45,246 nucleotides of DNA, from NCBI GenBank assembly GCA_020536535.1, contig JAHLWZ010000927.1:1-45246 (forward strand), in the 5' to 3' direction. Below the pieces are notes generated by a model, which saw only the letters and a program-made list of their open reading frames with translations, had not been told where the DNA came from and did not search any database. This stretch comes from Pelomyxa schiedti. Lineage: Eukaryota > Evosea > Pelobiontida > Pelomyxidae. Positions 1 through 10,339 of this stretch are shown in pieces (the first letter of the stretch is position 1; each line of letters opens with the position of its first letter). Made by a program: the position numbers and the translations under genes.

Positions 1-159
1 CCAGGTTCCTGCAACTCTCTTGCCATTGGGCAGTCTGGTTTCATCTTCTGCAAGCAGAGAACAAAGAAGACTGTGGATTTGAGTGACACCACTGGCTTCC
101 ATGTTGGAACCATCAATTTCCAAAAAGAGTTTGATTATTTCACTGTCACCTCCTTGTGA
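1..159 (+). CDS. 3' end of a beta-propeller-like family gene (partial)
   Basis: Reading frame 1 is open from the window edge to a TGA at 157-159, giving 52 residues of C-terminus. The stretch GFIFCKQRTKKTVDLSD followed by TTGFHVGTI lines up with GFLVLVQKGCVDLVDAVTG near the C-terminus of the gene at 43.5-44.5 kb, so both belong to one family. That family has short repeated strand-like units, which is why I call it beta-propeller- or WD-like; no canonical WD dipeptide signature is visible in this fragment. Function is unknown. The 5' part lies outside the window. A second, damaged member follows on the same strand, so this looks like a small local cluster. Confidence 0.55.
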   Translation, partial: PGSCNSLAIGQSGFIFCKQRTKKTVDLSDTTGFHVGTINFQKEFDYFTVTSL

Positions 160-636
160 CAACATTCTCTAAAACCCAAAACAATCATCGTGCAGCCTTG
201 ATCCTGTTTTTGCAAATCTTTGAGTTGTACTACACAATTTTACCGCAAAAAAAGACTGAGAAATTTAATTTTTTTTTCCGATATCTCACCAACAGTGCCT
301 GCTTGCCCGTGGGTGTGTGGTTGTGTCGTTGGGTGTTGTCAAGCATTGCCCAAGGGGCCCTGCCGTTCACGAGGAAAATCTATTTTCCCCGAACAGTAAA
401 ATAGTGCCATCAATGCGAAGGTATCTCTTTGAGTTGGATACCTGGTGGTGGCGCTGGAGGGATGCCCACGGTTCTGCTGTGGTGGGCCCGAAAATCCACA
501 ACAACGATTGGGCAAAGTGGTTGTTGCTGTTGGACGGCCTGCTTGTTGTTGGTGTCCCTCGTCGTCGTCTACAACACCACCGCCACGTGCCTCCTCCTCC
601 AACAACACCAACACCAACACCTTGGGTGTCACGACG
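160..636. other. Intergenic, no gene supported
   Basis: This 477-base stretch separates two paralogues. It starts AT-rich and becomes GC-rich after about 300. Several overlapping frames are open on both strands in the GC-rich half. None shows a recognisable domain, and the long minus-strand frame is antisense to the damaged gene that follows. It may hold the promoter and 5' leader of that gene. Confidence 0.5.
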
Positions 637-1846
637 ATGAGGGACCAGGTGCCCTGGTCGTGGGTGCGCACGCCCGCTGCGGCTCCAGCTCCCCTTTGTC
701 ATCGTCGCGCTTGTCCCTCGTCGACGCGGCGAGGGTGCTGTGGTCGTGGCTGACGGCCGCCACGAGGCACTTCTACGTCGAGTGGTGTACGTCGGACTGC
801 GCGCACTCGCGGTGTCGCCGCCGCTGGCGTCGCTGGCGCGCCCCGCCAAGTGGTGGGCCAAGTACGGGTGGGCCAGGGAGCCGCTGATTGGGGCCAGCCG
901 CTGGTGGTGCACCGCGGGCCCGACTTGTACCTGAGGGACCAGGCCACGGCGCGGGCCGTGGCGCCTGTGGCCGGACCAAAGAGGAGGCCGGGGTGGAGGT
1001 GCCACACCAACGGCAAGTGGTTTGTGTGCCACGACCCTACTTCGGGGGAGCTGGAGTGGTCGAGCTGCCACAGAGCACGCCACGCCGTTGGGATGTGGGC
1101 GCCGGTGGCGGTGGCGGTGACCCAGCGCAGGCATCACTGTTGTTGTTTTTGGCTGTTGCGGAGCGAACCACTGTGGTGCCCACACTGGAATTTGGTGGCA
1201 GGAGTGCTTATGCACTCGATTTCTTTTGTGGGTGTGGGGATGACCACTTGCTGCTGTGCTTTCGCTGTAGACCTGAATTGAACGACCCCCCTTGGTTAGT
1301 TCTGGTGGACCTACTGCAAACCAGTTTGTCAAAGAAACTTGTGGTTCTCAGCAAAACCACTCCCCAGATTGGCTTTACATGGCGCAATTGGTGCTGTGTG
1401 ATGGCCAAACAGGACGGGTCCCATTCATTTGTGATTAAGAGGCCCAATGGGCAATTGAGGAAACTACAGGCAAAGCACAGATCATTCGTTCCCAGTGTGG
1501 TGCCGAAGAACTCTCAGTGCCACAACATAAGGGAGGGGGGGTGTCATGCCTGAGTCAGTCACTGTTTTGCCTCTTCGATTCTTGTTACAGCAGTGAGGGG
1601 GACCCTTCTTCTTACTACGAAGTGTGGGACATCAATGACACAAGCAAGCCTGTGAGGACAATGAGGTGCCTCCCTGGTTGCACTGCAGACAACACGTTTG
1701 TTGAGGGTGGCCTTTTGTTCCAGGTGACCAACGCCAACAAAGAAATACACGTTACCGAGGAGTCGTCTGGCACACACGTCGTCACACTGAACCTGTTCAA
1801 GCCCCTCAGTGCCATCACCAACCATTACTCCTTCCTGGAAGGATAA
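637..1846 (+). pseudogene. Beta-propeller-like family gene with several frame breaks
   Basis: ATG at 637 opens MRDQV and the recognisable start GAHARCGSSSPLS, which matches ARCGALSPAAALP in the paralogue at 44.5 kb. The coding signal then passes through different frames: frame 1 to frame 3 near 652, frame 3 to 2 near 800, 2 to 1 near 910 and 1 to 3 near 1060. None of these switches has room for an intron. After 1060 the frame is stable to EVWDINDTSKPVRT and the stop at 1844-1846. One genuine 50-nt intron (1541-1590, GT...AG) joins the last two exons in phase. Several single-base shifts in the GC-rich half mean either a decayed gene or consensus errors there. Function unknown. Confidence 0.6.
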
Positions 1847-2142
1847 CCACCACCACCGAAACAAGATTACAGATAACAGTGTGTTTGGTGATGGAGACAA
1901 TGACTGGGTGTGTGATCACCAATGGGATTTGTAGGTGGAACCAGCCAGATTACTGGTGTCAGAATTGATGGTGAATCACAGTCTCAACTCAGCAGCAAGT
2001 TGAGGTTGTGCATTGCTCCATCGTGTCGTGAACGGTCCAACTTTTTTTTTCGCACTTGTGTTTTGTGCCTCAATGCACTCACCTCTGTTTAAATTAAAAC
2101 AACCACCTGGCACACTGCTGGTGTGGTGGTTAATGAACGAAG

Positions 2143-4336
2143 TCAGTCAACAGATATTGTCACAGAGTCACCAATGTCAGCCATGGCAACGGCAGGGAAC
2201 AGTGGTGCATCAACAATTTGGCTGAATGCAACACCCACGTCAGTACCCTGCGGTTTTTTTCCCCAGCATTAGTGGGGTGGAGAGGGCAACAGAGAGGTGA
2301 ACATAACACACATTGATTACGAACGCAGCAGTGTGTGCGTTACTGTCAAAAATGAGGATAACGTCCTGTCCAGCTGACTTGCATGTTACACCGTTTGGTG
2401 GCTGGGTTAAGGTAACCACACCAGTTACTTTTAACCCCGGCTGATGGAAGTTGTTACTATGGTCCATGGAAAAGTCGCCACATTCACAGCTGTAGCAGGC
2501 ACCATACCCAGAGGAATTGGAAGGACGGGCTGCAGTGGAACTAGAACAACGAGCCATAACGTAGCTCGACCATAAAATACCTGTATGTTCTGAGTAAATG
2601 TTTGGGGGAAGGCACAACAACCTGTTTGGTTGAAACCAAACCCAAGCCTTCCACTCAGTGTCTTGTTGATGTGGAATCTTATTCTCACAATTCCACAGCT
2701 TTGCAGGTTTAAATTTGCAAGAGCCATCCACCATAAAGGAGAACTCCCTGTGTTAGTCACAGTGTGGTTGGAATCTGACAGGTTCCAGCAAGGAGGACAT
2801 GCCACTGCAACAAAGGCCAAACCTCCAACTTGAAGAGCTGCTTGATGAGTTAGAAACGAAAGTGATGGTTTCACAGGAGAAGACCTCTGCAGTTCTGTTC
2901 TGATGTGGCTACTTGTGCAATTAACTCTTCAAGTTTTCTTAGGAGATACATACACCAAAGGAGAGGTACAATGCTTACCAGTGATTTTTAATGTGGAGCT
3001 CGCAAGTTGCTGATTTAAAGTTAATTCCTTCATAGCCTGAGCTTGCTTCTCTTGATGTAACTCTGATTTGTCAGTAAAAAAAAAGTGTGAGATGACTTTA
3101 CTTGTTTTTTCCTGCTCTAAAACAGCGAGTTGCTGCTGTAGCCCTCTGCATTTCTCTTCTGAGGTTGTTACTTGTTCAGTCAATTCTGTAAGGTTTCTGA
3201 GATGCAAAGATGAGGAAACAACACTTACGGGTCAAAAAGTTAGTTGCTCTCTCAAGCTCCTCCTGAAGTGATGTCTTTTCTTGTTGTACCTCTGGGCAAA
3301 TGTTACCATAAAGGAATAGGCAGTGCCATACATACTTGCATTTTCTTGGTCAAGTTCTGTTACCTTCTGTTTGAGTTCTTGACATCTGTTATTCATAATA
3401 AGTTCGAAGATTATATGCCTTGAATGGTGTTGTTTGCCTCCTGTAACTCCTTCCTGAGATTGGGCTTGGAGTTCAGGGCTGAAACGTGTCCAAAAAACTA
3501 TTATTAAAAAAACAAAAAGCAAAGGAGATGAACATTTGAAGTCAACAGGGACTGCAACATGTGGCACAACAACTTGAGTATGCTGCAATGATTCCTTGAA
3601 TTTTGGTTGGAAGTGAAGAAACCTGCATTTCTTTTGTCAAATTGGGATGAAGTCACGTATTTGTACATGTTTGTAAATAAGAAGTCATCTAAGTAAGACT
3701 CAATAATGGTTGGAAGAGAGTGGGATGTACTCACCTTTAGAACTGGTGTGCATGGAAAGTAACTTCCTTGAAAGTGAAGCAGAATTTACTGATTCATGAA
3801 TCAACTTTGTGACACTCCCAAGTTTTTCAACAAGTTCTGCTGTTCTGCAGTGTGAAAGTGATTTTATCTCCGCAATGGCCTGCAAACTGAGTCAAATTGG
3901 ACTCCATCAGAACCCACATAACCTTTTCTTCCTCTTGGTGCATCTCTAAAATGACTTTGGAATAATGCCCCTGTGCATCATAAATTTCATGTGCAGCTTC
4001 TGTGAGGACAGTTTGAATCTCCTCGAGGATTTTCTTCCTCTGTTGAGTGAGTGTAGAAACGCCAACATCAAGATAATTGCAAAGTTGTGTGAGTTGCTCC
4101 TGGAGAAGGGTGATTCCAAGTAAACTTGCAAGAGTTACTGTAACCTTTGTTCGAATCACAGCATCGGGGAGTTTCTCTTTGGCGTGACCTTCATGTTCAC
4201 CAAGTTGACTGCAATAAACACACACTAACTGTCCAGGACGACCTTGTGGAGCGCAGGTTTTGCAAAGAAGGATGCGAGGTTGACCAGAATGCTGTGATTG
4301 TGTGCAGAATGGTGATGTCTCATGCAGAGGAAGCAA
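2143..4336 (-). CDS. TRIM-like protein: B-box, coiled coil, SPRY domain
   Basis: Minus-strand multi-exon gene. A B-box-like zinc site opens it (CKTCAPQGRPGQLVCVYC followed by GEHEGH). Then come coiled-coil exons separated by 32-45 nt introns, including ELTEQVTTSEEKCRGLQQQ and its diverged repeat ELIAQVATSEQNCRGLL. The C-terminal SPRY/B30.2 half reads DVILIFDSNAHTAAFVIN, then after an intron GTDVGVAFSQIVDAPLFPA, with stop at 2143-2145. An apparent frame break near 3880 disappears if a 44-nt GTTATG...GCAG intron is removed. No in-frame ATG precedes the B-box and the open frame runs back into the last exon of the neighbouring TRIM-like gene, so the true 5' end is unresolved or lost. TRIM proteins usually are ubiquitin ligases; this one has no visible RING. 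Confidence 0.68.
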
Positions 4337-4425
4337 CAGTGCAAGTGAGGAATGTGTTGGAAATTCCCCAAATAACTTGAATCTTGGTGCTGTGTCAGTC
4401 TGACCAGGTTGGCTCTGAGGTGATG

Positions 4426-5769
4426 TTAGTGCCTTGTGTGTGAAGCTGGTATTCCAACCTGTTGTTGGGTGTCACACTCAATCAACCGGGCTTTTTGGAT
4501 GAAGTGACCATACAACTCCACCGTTGTGGTGAGTTCTGCATTTGAATGGAAACCCACCATAAATGTGGTAGGCTTGATTTCCACATCCACAATAACTGGA
4601 GCCATGGAGATGAGTTTCTGTAAAAATGAGACAGGTGTGAAGACTGATGGTGTGTCACACCTCCAAGCAGACTCTTAAGGGTTTCCTCTTTTTGAGGAGT
4701 TCCATTGGAGTTGAGTGATCAATTTCGGTTTTGCACTGTTCAGCCCCAGTTTGAAGTTCGTTTTTGAGAGTTGTTATCACAGTTTTTTTTTCTTCTAGAA
4801 TGCCTATTGTTAAAAAGATGTTAGCCCTGAGAAAAACACCACTGTATACATTTATCCATGCAGTGTGAGGATGTTTGAGCAAGTAACTCCTTCTTTCTTT
4901 TTGCAATCTTTTCTTCAATATCCTTAAATGCTGCATTTATGCTCTGTGTGAATGTGGCCACCTCTTCTTCAAGGAGTTTTTCTGTGGTGTCAAAATTTTC
5001 AAGTGCAGAGTTCAATTCAATGATTTCTATAGAAGAGTTATCCTGGCAAGTGGAAAAAGGTGTGAATTACTTTGAGTGACAACTGACTGCAAATATTGGA
5101 GTTCGATCTGGTAATTGGGATTTTAGTGGCAAAAGTAGTTTGTATTCCCCTGAACCCCAAACATGTTTTCACTCACTTTGGTTATTTCTGCTGCTTTTTT
5201 GATCCCTGAAGCTGGATGACCCATGTGTTCTTCTTCCTTGTTGTAATTGAGAAATTAAATGTGGAATGCATTGCAACACCTTGCAGATAGAGCAAATCAA
5301 AGCTTCACAGCATGTGCAAAACAAATTTGCTTTCTCTTCTGGGTGTACAGCACACTGTGACCAAGTGGGTAGCCCAGAGCACAAGGTAGTAACACCCTGT
5401 GGCAATTCATTTCCGCTAGTGCACAAAGTAAAAAAAAAAAACCATCAAAAAAAAATTTTACCATTGCTGTGACTGTCCGGTACCTGTGTCCACACCAAAG
5501 GCACTCAGAATAGCAAAGAGTCGCGCGTTGCATGGAGCGTCATGAGGAACCGACACTGTCCCGCACACTGGGCACCACAGCCTCTTTATCTCCACCGCCT
5601 CCACCACCGCGTCCACTGCTGCGCCGGTGTTGCTACTTACAACCGGCGGCTGCTGCTGCGAGGGGCAACACGACCTACAAGCAGAATGACCACACGGGAA
5701 ACATATGGGGTCATCGAGAAGCCGGTGGCACGACAAGCACGTCAACGCTACCCTCAACTGCCCCTCCAT
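4426..5769 (-). CDS. TRIM-like RING/B-box/coiled-coil protein
   Basis: ATG at 5769 (MEGQLRVALTCLSCHRLL) opens a RING finger: CLSCH, CFPCGHSACRSCC and a final CPVC pair. A 46-nt intron (5416-5461) leads to a B-box with C-x2-C pairs (LFCTCCEALICSICK). A 43-nt intron (5237-5279) then joins its last histidines (EEHMGHPAS). Coiled-coil exons follow (SALENFDTTEKLLEEEVA; ILEEKKTVITTLKNEL), then a beta-rich tail beginning APVIVDVEIKP and ending at TAA 4426-4428. RING proteins of this plan normally act as E3 ubiquitin ligases in the cytoplasm. The small exon between the B-box and the first coil (about 5060-5110) is uncertain. The gene lies head-to-tail with a second TRIM-like gene, so the pair probably arose by tandem duplication. 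Confidence 0.75.
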
Positions 5770-6083
5770 TTTTTTTCCTGGTTTGATGATCACCAAAACC
5801 CTTTTGGAAGAAGTGGACTGTAGTGTCCACTCACAGCAAAGGGGATACCAGAGGCCAGAGGTATTTACTGTGAATGGGAGAGGGAGATGATGTGTTCCAC
5901 CCTATTTGTAGAGTCCGATCGTTGCTTTCCAGGCCATTTCAAAGCTCTTAACAAGCAGAGAGTGATTTAGAACAAAAGATACGAGGGTGCCATGCAGATA
6001 CAGCCAAGAAAGCAGGGGACGCCACCCATAATGGCAACGACGGGCAGCACAGCCTGGCGCAGCGGGGCACGTGACCAACGCAG

Positions 6084-6209
6084 AGCATCGCAATTGCCTG
6101 CACACAACTCATGGTCGCAGTCGTTGTTGCTCTCATCGTCATCGTAATTTGGCGGAATAAAAAAAACAGCAGACCGCCGATACTGAGCGACATCTTCGTT
6201 CCGTCATAA
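6084..6209 (+). CDS. C-terminal exon of a single-pass membrane protein (partial)
   Basis: From the acceptor-like AG at 6082-6083 the frame is open to TAA at 6207-6209. It encodes a hydrophobic run (LMVAVVVALIVIVIW), a basic stop-transfer stretch (RNKKNSR) and the tail RPPILSDIFVPS. This is the shape of a type I membrane protein end: one transmembrane helix and a short cytoplasmic tail. The tail motif RPPILSD recurs at 11.57 kb. No extracellular exons could be joined upstream, so this is either a fragment or the last exon of a gene I could not assemble. Confidence 0.4.
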   Translation, partial: SIAIACTQLMVAVVVALIVIVIWRNKKNSRPPILSDIFVPS

Positions 6210-6242
6210 AGTCTTCAGTCGTCACTGTGAATTAATTTTACA

Positions 6243-7288
6243 TTACACAACGCCCCTTGTGTCATGATGTGGATCGCTGCAATCACCAGGTACAGATTGA
6301 GGCAGTACAAGCTTTACCCAAAGAATTGGAAGGAAACCCCGCTGACCATTGCTGCAAAGCTCTCCTTCCAGCCAGTCATTTGGCTCCACGTCAATCAGCC
6401 AAATGTGGTCCCCCTTGGTAAAATTTAGAAGTGTAGCTTCTGGATCTAGGGGAAAAAATCTGAGCCCAGTGTGCGTGGGTGGTGAAAAAAAAAAAAGGAA
6501 CCTGTGTCTGAATAATCGTAGAGAGCCACAGAATCCAATTTGAAATCAGTAGTGGGTACAACAGTCCCATCTGGCATCGTCTGAGGTGGAGGTGGCACAC
6601 TGGGCATTGGAGGTTCTTGGACGCGCATACTCATGAATTCCGCATACTCCATAATGAAGGCTACAGCTTCTACACAGGAAGGAGGAACGTGCTCCGTGAA
6701 CTCATATGAAGGCCGTAGAAGGTATTTCGCAAATAGTTCTGCCACAAAGTTTAGCTGAAGACCACTGATGTACAAATACGACGCCAGACTAAAAACTATG
6801 TTGCGGGACACAGGAGGGAGCATGTGCAGCAAAACGCGCATCTGGAGTCCTCTGTTTTTGGGGTTTGGTATCTGAGCCACACGCAGCACAGTGTCGTAAT
6901 ACCAAGGTGGGATCACCGGATGTGGCAGCATTTTGAAGTACAGAAGCAAAACGCCAGCAACTACTTGCATGTCGTGTTCCAGCACCGCGGGGTGGTCCCC
7001 AGTGGGATTGCACCCGAAGTCGTCGAACTTAATCTTAAGCTGTTGTATTCGGCTGTCATCCGTGTTCAGGTCGAACAGATCGAACTGAGCGGGTGCGTGG
7101 GCAGACAAGACCTCAAGAGTCTTTTCAACAGGAACTGGAAGTGACGCGCCGAATGGCACGGCGCGACCCAAATTGCGACCGAAAACTGTCGCCGCGGGGC
7201 GAGGTTGTTCTATGTGTGGGGAGTCTGTCACATTTTCCACGTTAACGTTAGCAGCACCCTTCCAGCAGTCTAAGAATTTCCTCAACAT
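6243..7288 (-). CDS. RhoGAP-SH3 protein, arginine finger apparently missing
   Basis: ATG at 7288 (MLRKFLDCWKG) is the likely start; an in-frame ATG at 7345 precedes a poly-Phe run and is less convincing. Removing a 56-nt intron (6446-6501) leaves 330 codons including the TAA at 6243-6245. The RhoGAP domain spans about residues 60-230, with LLLYFKMLPHPVIPP as the helix that normally carries ReLPePL. A C-terminal SH3 follows: ALYDYSDT, then after the intron DPEATLLNFTKGDHIW and GQRGFLPILWVKLV. Where RhoGAPs have GIFR with the catalytic arginine this protein has LFDLNTDD, so it may bind Rho GTPases without stimulating hydrolysis. It is divergent to the kinase relic at 7.6 kb, and a decayed copy lies in the matching place upstream of the intact ANK-kinase. 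Confidence 0.75.
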
Positions 7289-7457
7289 TGTTTGTTGGAA
7301 CAAGAAAGGCTTGATGGTGAGATCTTCGTCGAAAAAAAAAAACATTTTTTTCGAATGGCCGATGTGGTGGTTTCATGGGTCATGAGCGCGTGTGCCACAG
7401 GCCATGCTTGTCTGATCGTTCTGTGCCGGGTAGTAGTGTTGAGAAACCTTCGGAAAT

Positions 7458-7537
<80 letters not shown>
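7458..7537. repeat. Hexanucleotide microsatellite (ACAACG)n
   Basis: About 13 uninterrupted copies of a 6-base unit. They lie in the divergent interval between the RhoGAP-SH3 gene and the ANK-kinase copy. Long frames across it (poly-Thr on plus, Cys/Arg alternation on minus) are products of the repeat, not evidence of genes. Confidence 0.95.
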
Positions 7538-7612
7538 GCGTCACGCTTTTTTATTGTTTTTCCGGCTTGCCAACAGCACGGAAACAACCACAAAAAGTTT
7601 TGCTGCCTTGAA

Positions 7613-8990
7613 ATGAGTTTTTTCACAAACCTGAGCGGGTTCACCACAGCGTGCGCGACGGGGCACCTCGATCCGCGAGGGCTACGTTCCCGTCGTCGAC
7701 CGTATGCTCCGCCTCCCCGCCGTAGGCTCCGTCCCTTCGACCTAGAGAGTAATGGCAATTCAATCACCAGATTCATTCTCGAATGAGACACTCGAACATC
7801 GTGAGATGCCTTGGGACATGAGTGACCAGCACTGGTGGACTCTGGATCGTCTCCGAACTCATGGAAATGAACCTGAGGCAGCTCCTTCAGCGGGTTTGTT
7901 GTGATCGTTCTCTATTCCTCTCCAGATAATTGGCAAACAGAGAAGTTTGAGCTTTCAGGAAATCGTTGCACTCTCGTTGGGAATTTGCAGAGGAGTGGCC
8001 GCACTTCACAAGTACTGTTTAACCCAAATTTTACTTGGATGATGATGTTCATCAGGAGGAATATCATGCATCGCGACTTGAGCAGCAACAATGTTCTCCT
8101 GGATTCTCATGGGATTCCAAAGATAACCGACTTTGGTTTTCAACACTCCATTTTCCGATTACTTCATGACAGTATCCATGCAACAGGTGTGTCACGTGTT
8201 ATCAGAAGTACACTTGTGTCCACTTTTTCCATTGCCGGCACACCCGTTTACGTGGCTCCGCAGATGCACACTCGTCACTATGGAGTCCAAGGTATTTACC
8301 CCACTTTTTTTTTCTTGTTTATCCCCACCATTTCGCACAGGAGATATGTGGGAAATTGCGGTTTTACTGATTGAGATGCTGATTGGAACAATATCAGAGT
8401 TCGGACTTACGAAAGTTCAAAACAAATAGCCGATTTTATTAGAGAGCTGAGGGCATCACTCTCCCTTGACTTTGCCGGTTAGTTTCTTTCTTCCGTCATC
8501 TGTGAACGCACTGGCTGAAAACGCACATACAGAAGCGAATCGCCTTTGCAAGGAAACCGAAGGTGGCGATATTCCCATTGCAGAGTGCCTCATACGGCGG
8601 AACGCGATGCTCGAGGCACTGAAATGTGAGCCCAAGTTTTCCAACATACACCCGACTTGCGTCCGGCTGTTCTGCCTCGTCGTCGAGTCCTGCCTATCCA
8701 TTCTTGGTTTGTTTCCTCCCCGCCACGTCACATTTCTTCACACCCAATCTCGCCTAGTTAATGTTCCTTACATTCAGCCACCCAAACTGACATCACACAC
8801 AGAGTGCAACCGGCCGCCGTTCCGTGCCATTGAAAAGGAGATCATGACGTGTGCACAGCTCGCGGTTGGATCGTGGTCTGACGACGACGATCACGTGGAA
8901 TCTTGCGTTGCCCGCTGCCTCGCCTCTATGGTCGAATCTTCATCCCCCTCTTCTTCTCACCACGGCAGAACGGCCTTGTCATCGTCGTAA
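7613..8990 (+). pseudogene. Internally deleted copy of the ANK-kinase gene
   Basis: The first bases after ATG 7613 match the start of the ANK-kinase at 20.9 kb (GFTTACATGHLD). The copy then skips about 75 bases within the first ankyrin repeats and, after about 7750, jumps to sequence equal to 23143 onward, losing most of the ankyrin region, the coiled coil and the kinase N-lobe. From 7745 the match is near-identical for hundreds of bases and includes the parent introns, so duplication was at DNA level. The kinase frame is broken by a TGA just after CLGT (about 7820) and by further shifts near 8400-8490. NIMHRDLSSNN and the DFG exon survive as sequence. Homology continues past the stop into the 3' flank to about 9115. 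Not expected to make a working kinase. Confidence 0.88.
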
Positions 8991-9148
8991 TCACAGTCAG
9001 CTGCTTTCTGAGTCTACAGAGGAAATGAGTGAACCCTGTGGTGATCCTGTGGTTGATACCCTCAGGGCACTGGGTCACTCCCAGAGAACCAGCAAACAAC
9101 CCGGTTGTAGTTCCACGTATTTCACAGAATTACCAAACAAAATTATTA

Positions 9149-10153
9149 ATGGCAACCAATTCATTTTCAGACGAGTGGGAGGCGTCGCTGGTTGCCAGTT
9201 TGGCAGAGAACGACGTGGACCCAGAGGACGTAGACTCCGTGGTCAAACGGGCATATGCCCTATTGCAAATATACCTCGAACCAGTGGGTAGGCTCTTGGC
9301 CAAGTGGAATATAGTGGGGATGGAAACATCTTCTGAACTGATGGTGCAGTATAAAATCGAGAAAGTGCAGAGCACCGTCGAGACTATAACTTCAACTCTT
9401 TCACAGGATGCCCTCGAGATGATGCGCAAGTCCTGTGAGAACTATATGGTTGGCTTAGAAGCCCAGATTGATTTCATCTTGGAATGCATTGAGGCCAAAA
9501 AAGTATCAAACTTACAGGATAGTGAAAGTAACATCTATGTTGTTGGGGTGGAACTACTTTCAATTATTAGTTCCTCCGATCACTTTCACTCCAGTCTGCA
9601 CCAGTTACTCCCAGAGAAGCCAGACATTTTCCATGGGTTGCTTTTTGATAACTCGGTTCCACTTCACCCGATGGAGCAGCATGTTGCTGTGAAGCACTTC
9701 ACCTTTTTGACGCTTCATGACACAAACGACACCTGTATGCGCCTATTTTGGCAGTGGGCACTGGACCACCCCAATATTTTGAGGCCCACTTTCTTCTCAC
9801 TTTCCCCCAATAGATCCTCCTGCCAGGTTGCATTTCCCTTCCTTCCCTTTACTTTGGATGATCACAGAAGCACATGTTCCACTGAACCTCCTTTTGGTTC
9901 TGCAAGTCGTGTCCAACAAGCTTATTACATTTGTGATGCCGTTTACTTCTTGCACAAGCATGGCATAACTCATAGAGATGAGGTTAAAACCACAGAATAT
10001 CTCGTTGGGTGCAACCGGACAATTTCACACATAAGTCCGAGTTATGGGTCGCGAACGTTTGTAACCATTTTTTGGTGCTGTTTGTGTAATTTGTGGACAC
10101 TTAATTTTGAGGTTCGCGTCGTTTTTGCCTTGTTTGTGGACACTTTATTTTGA
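9149..10153 (+). CDS. Gutted copy of the GTPase-kinase-patatin gene, open frame kept
   Basis: ATG 9149 opens 334 residues. Residues 1 to about 60 (MATNSFSDEWEASL...) match the N-terminus of the protein at 29.1 kb. The frame then passes directly into LMVQYKIEKVQSTVE, which in the parent lies more than 500 residues later, so the whole GTPase domain and hydrophobic segment are gone. Kinase N-lobe sequence follows (HVAVKHFTF, DAVYFLHKHGITHRD), and similarity ends just after HRD. The last 50 or so residues are unrelated. Activation loop, C-lobe and patatin are absent. The frame has no internal stop although the deletion removed coding sequence; I infer either a recent pseudogene or a truncated regulator. 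It lacks the DFG motif, so it cannot be an active kinase. Confidence 0.7.
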   Translation: MATNSFSDEWEASLVASLAENDVDPEDVDSVVKRAYALLQIYLEPVGRLLAKWNIVGMETSSELMVQYKIEKVQSTVETITSTLSQDALEMMRKSCENYMVGLEAQIDFILECIEAKKVSNLQDSESNIYVVGVELLSIISSSDHFHSSLHQLLPEKPDIFHGLLFDNSVPLHPMEQHVAVKHFTFLTLHDTNDTCMRLFWQWALDHPNILRPTFFSLSPNRSSCQVAFPFLPFTLDDHRSTCSTEPPFGSASRVQQAYYICDAVYFLHKHGITHRDEVKTTEYLVGCNRTISHISPSYGSRTFVTIFWCCLCNLWTLNFEVRVVFALFVDTLF

Positions 10154-10160
10154 GGTTTGT
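10090..10160. repeat. Short direct repeat, about 28 bp, two copies
   Basis: Two copies of a unit beginning TTTGTGGACACTT and continuing into ATTTTGAGGTT start at 10090 and 10133, differing at a few bases. They sit just past the point where similarity to the GTPase-kinase-patatin gene stops, so they mark the breakpoint of the truncated copy. Confidence 0.7.
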
Positions 10161-10339
10161 GTTGTGTTTGTGTGTGGATGAGGGTATGAGAGTGCAGTAT
10201 CAATGAACGCAACGATCTGGAACTATCTGTGAAGCAGAGGAGTTGCTACCATTGGGTAGATGTACCTGAAACTTATACAGATCGGCACCTGCGTACATAA
10301 TCAGATCAGATAAAAAAAAGAAGAAACTACAAATATTAT

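Noticed and set aside
367-1332. 321-codon minus-strand open frame
   Set aside because: It is antisense to the GC-rich, family-matching plus-strand coding region. Composition explains the open frame and no domain is visible.
3870-3930. Apparent frameshift in the B-box/SPRY gene
   Set aside because: A 44-nt intron with GTTATG donor and TTTGCAG acceptor restores the frame exactly, so no mutation is needed.
7282-7791. 169-codon minus-strand frame with a Cys/Arg tract
   Set aside because: The tract is the hexanucleotide microsatellite read backwards, and the rest is antisense to the ankyrin copy.
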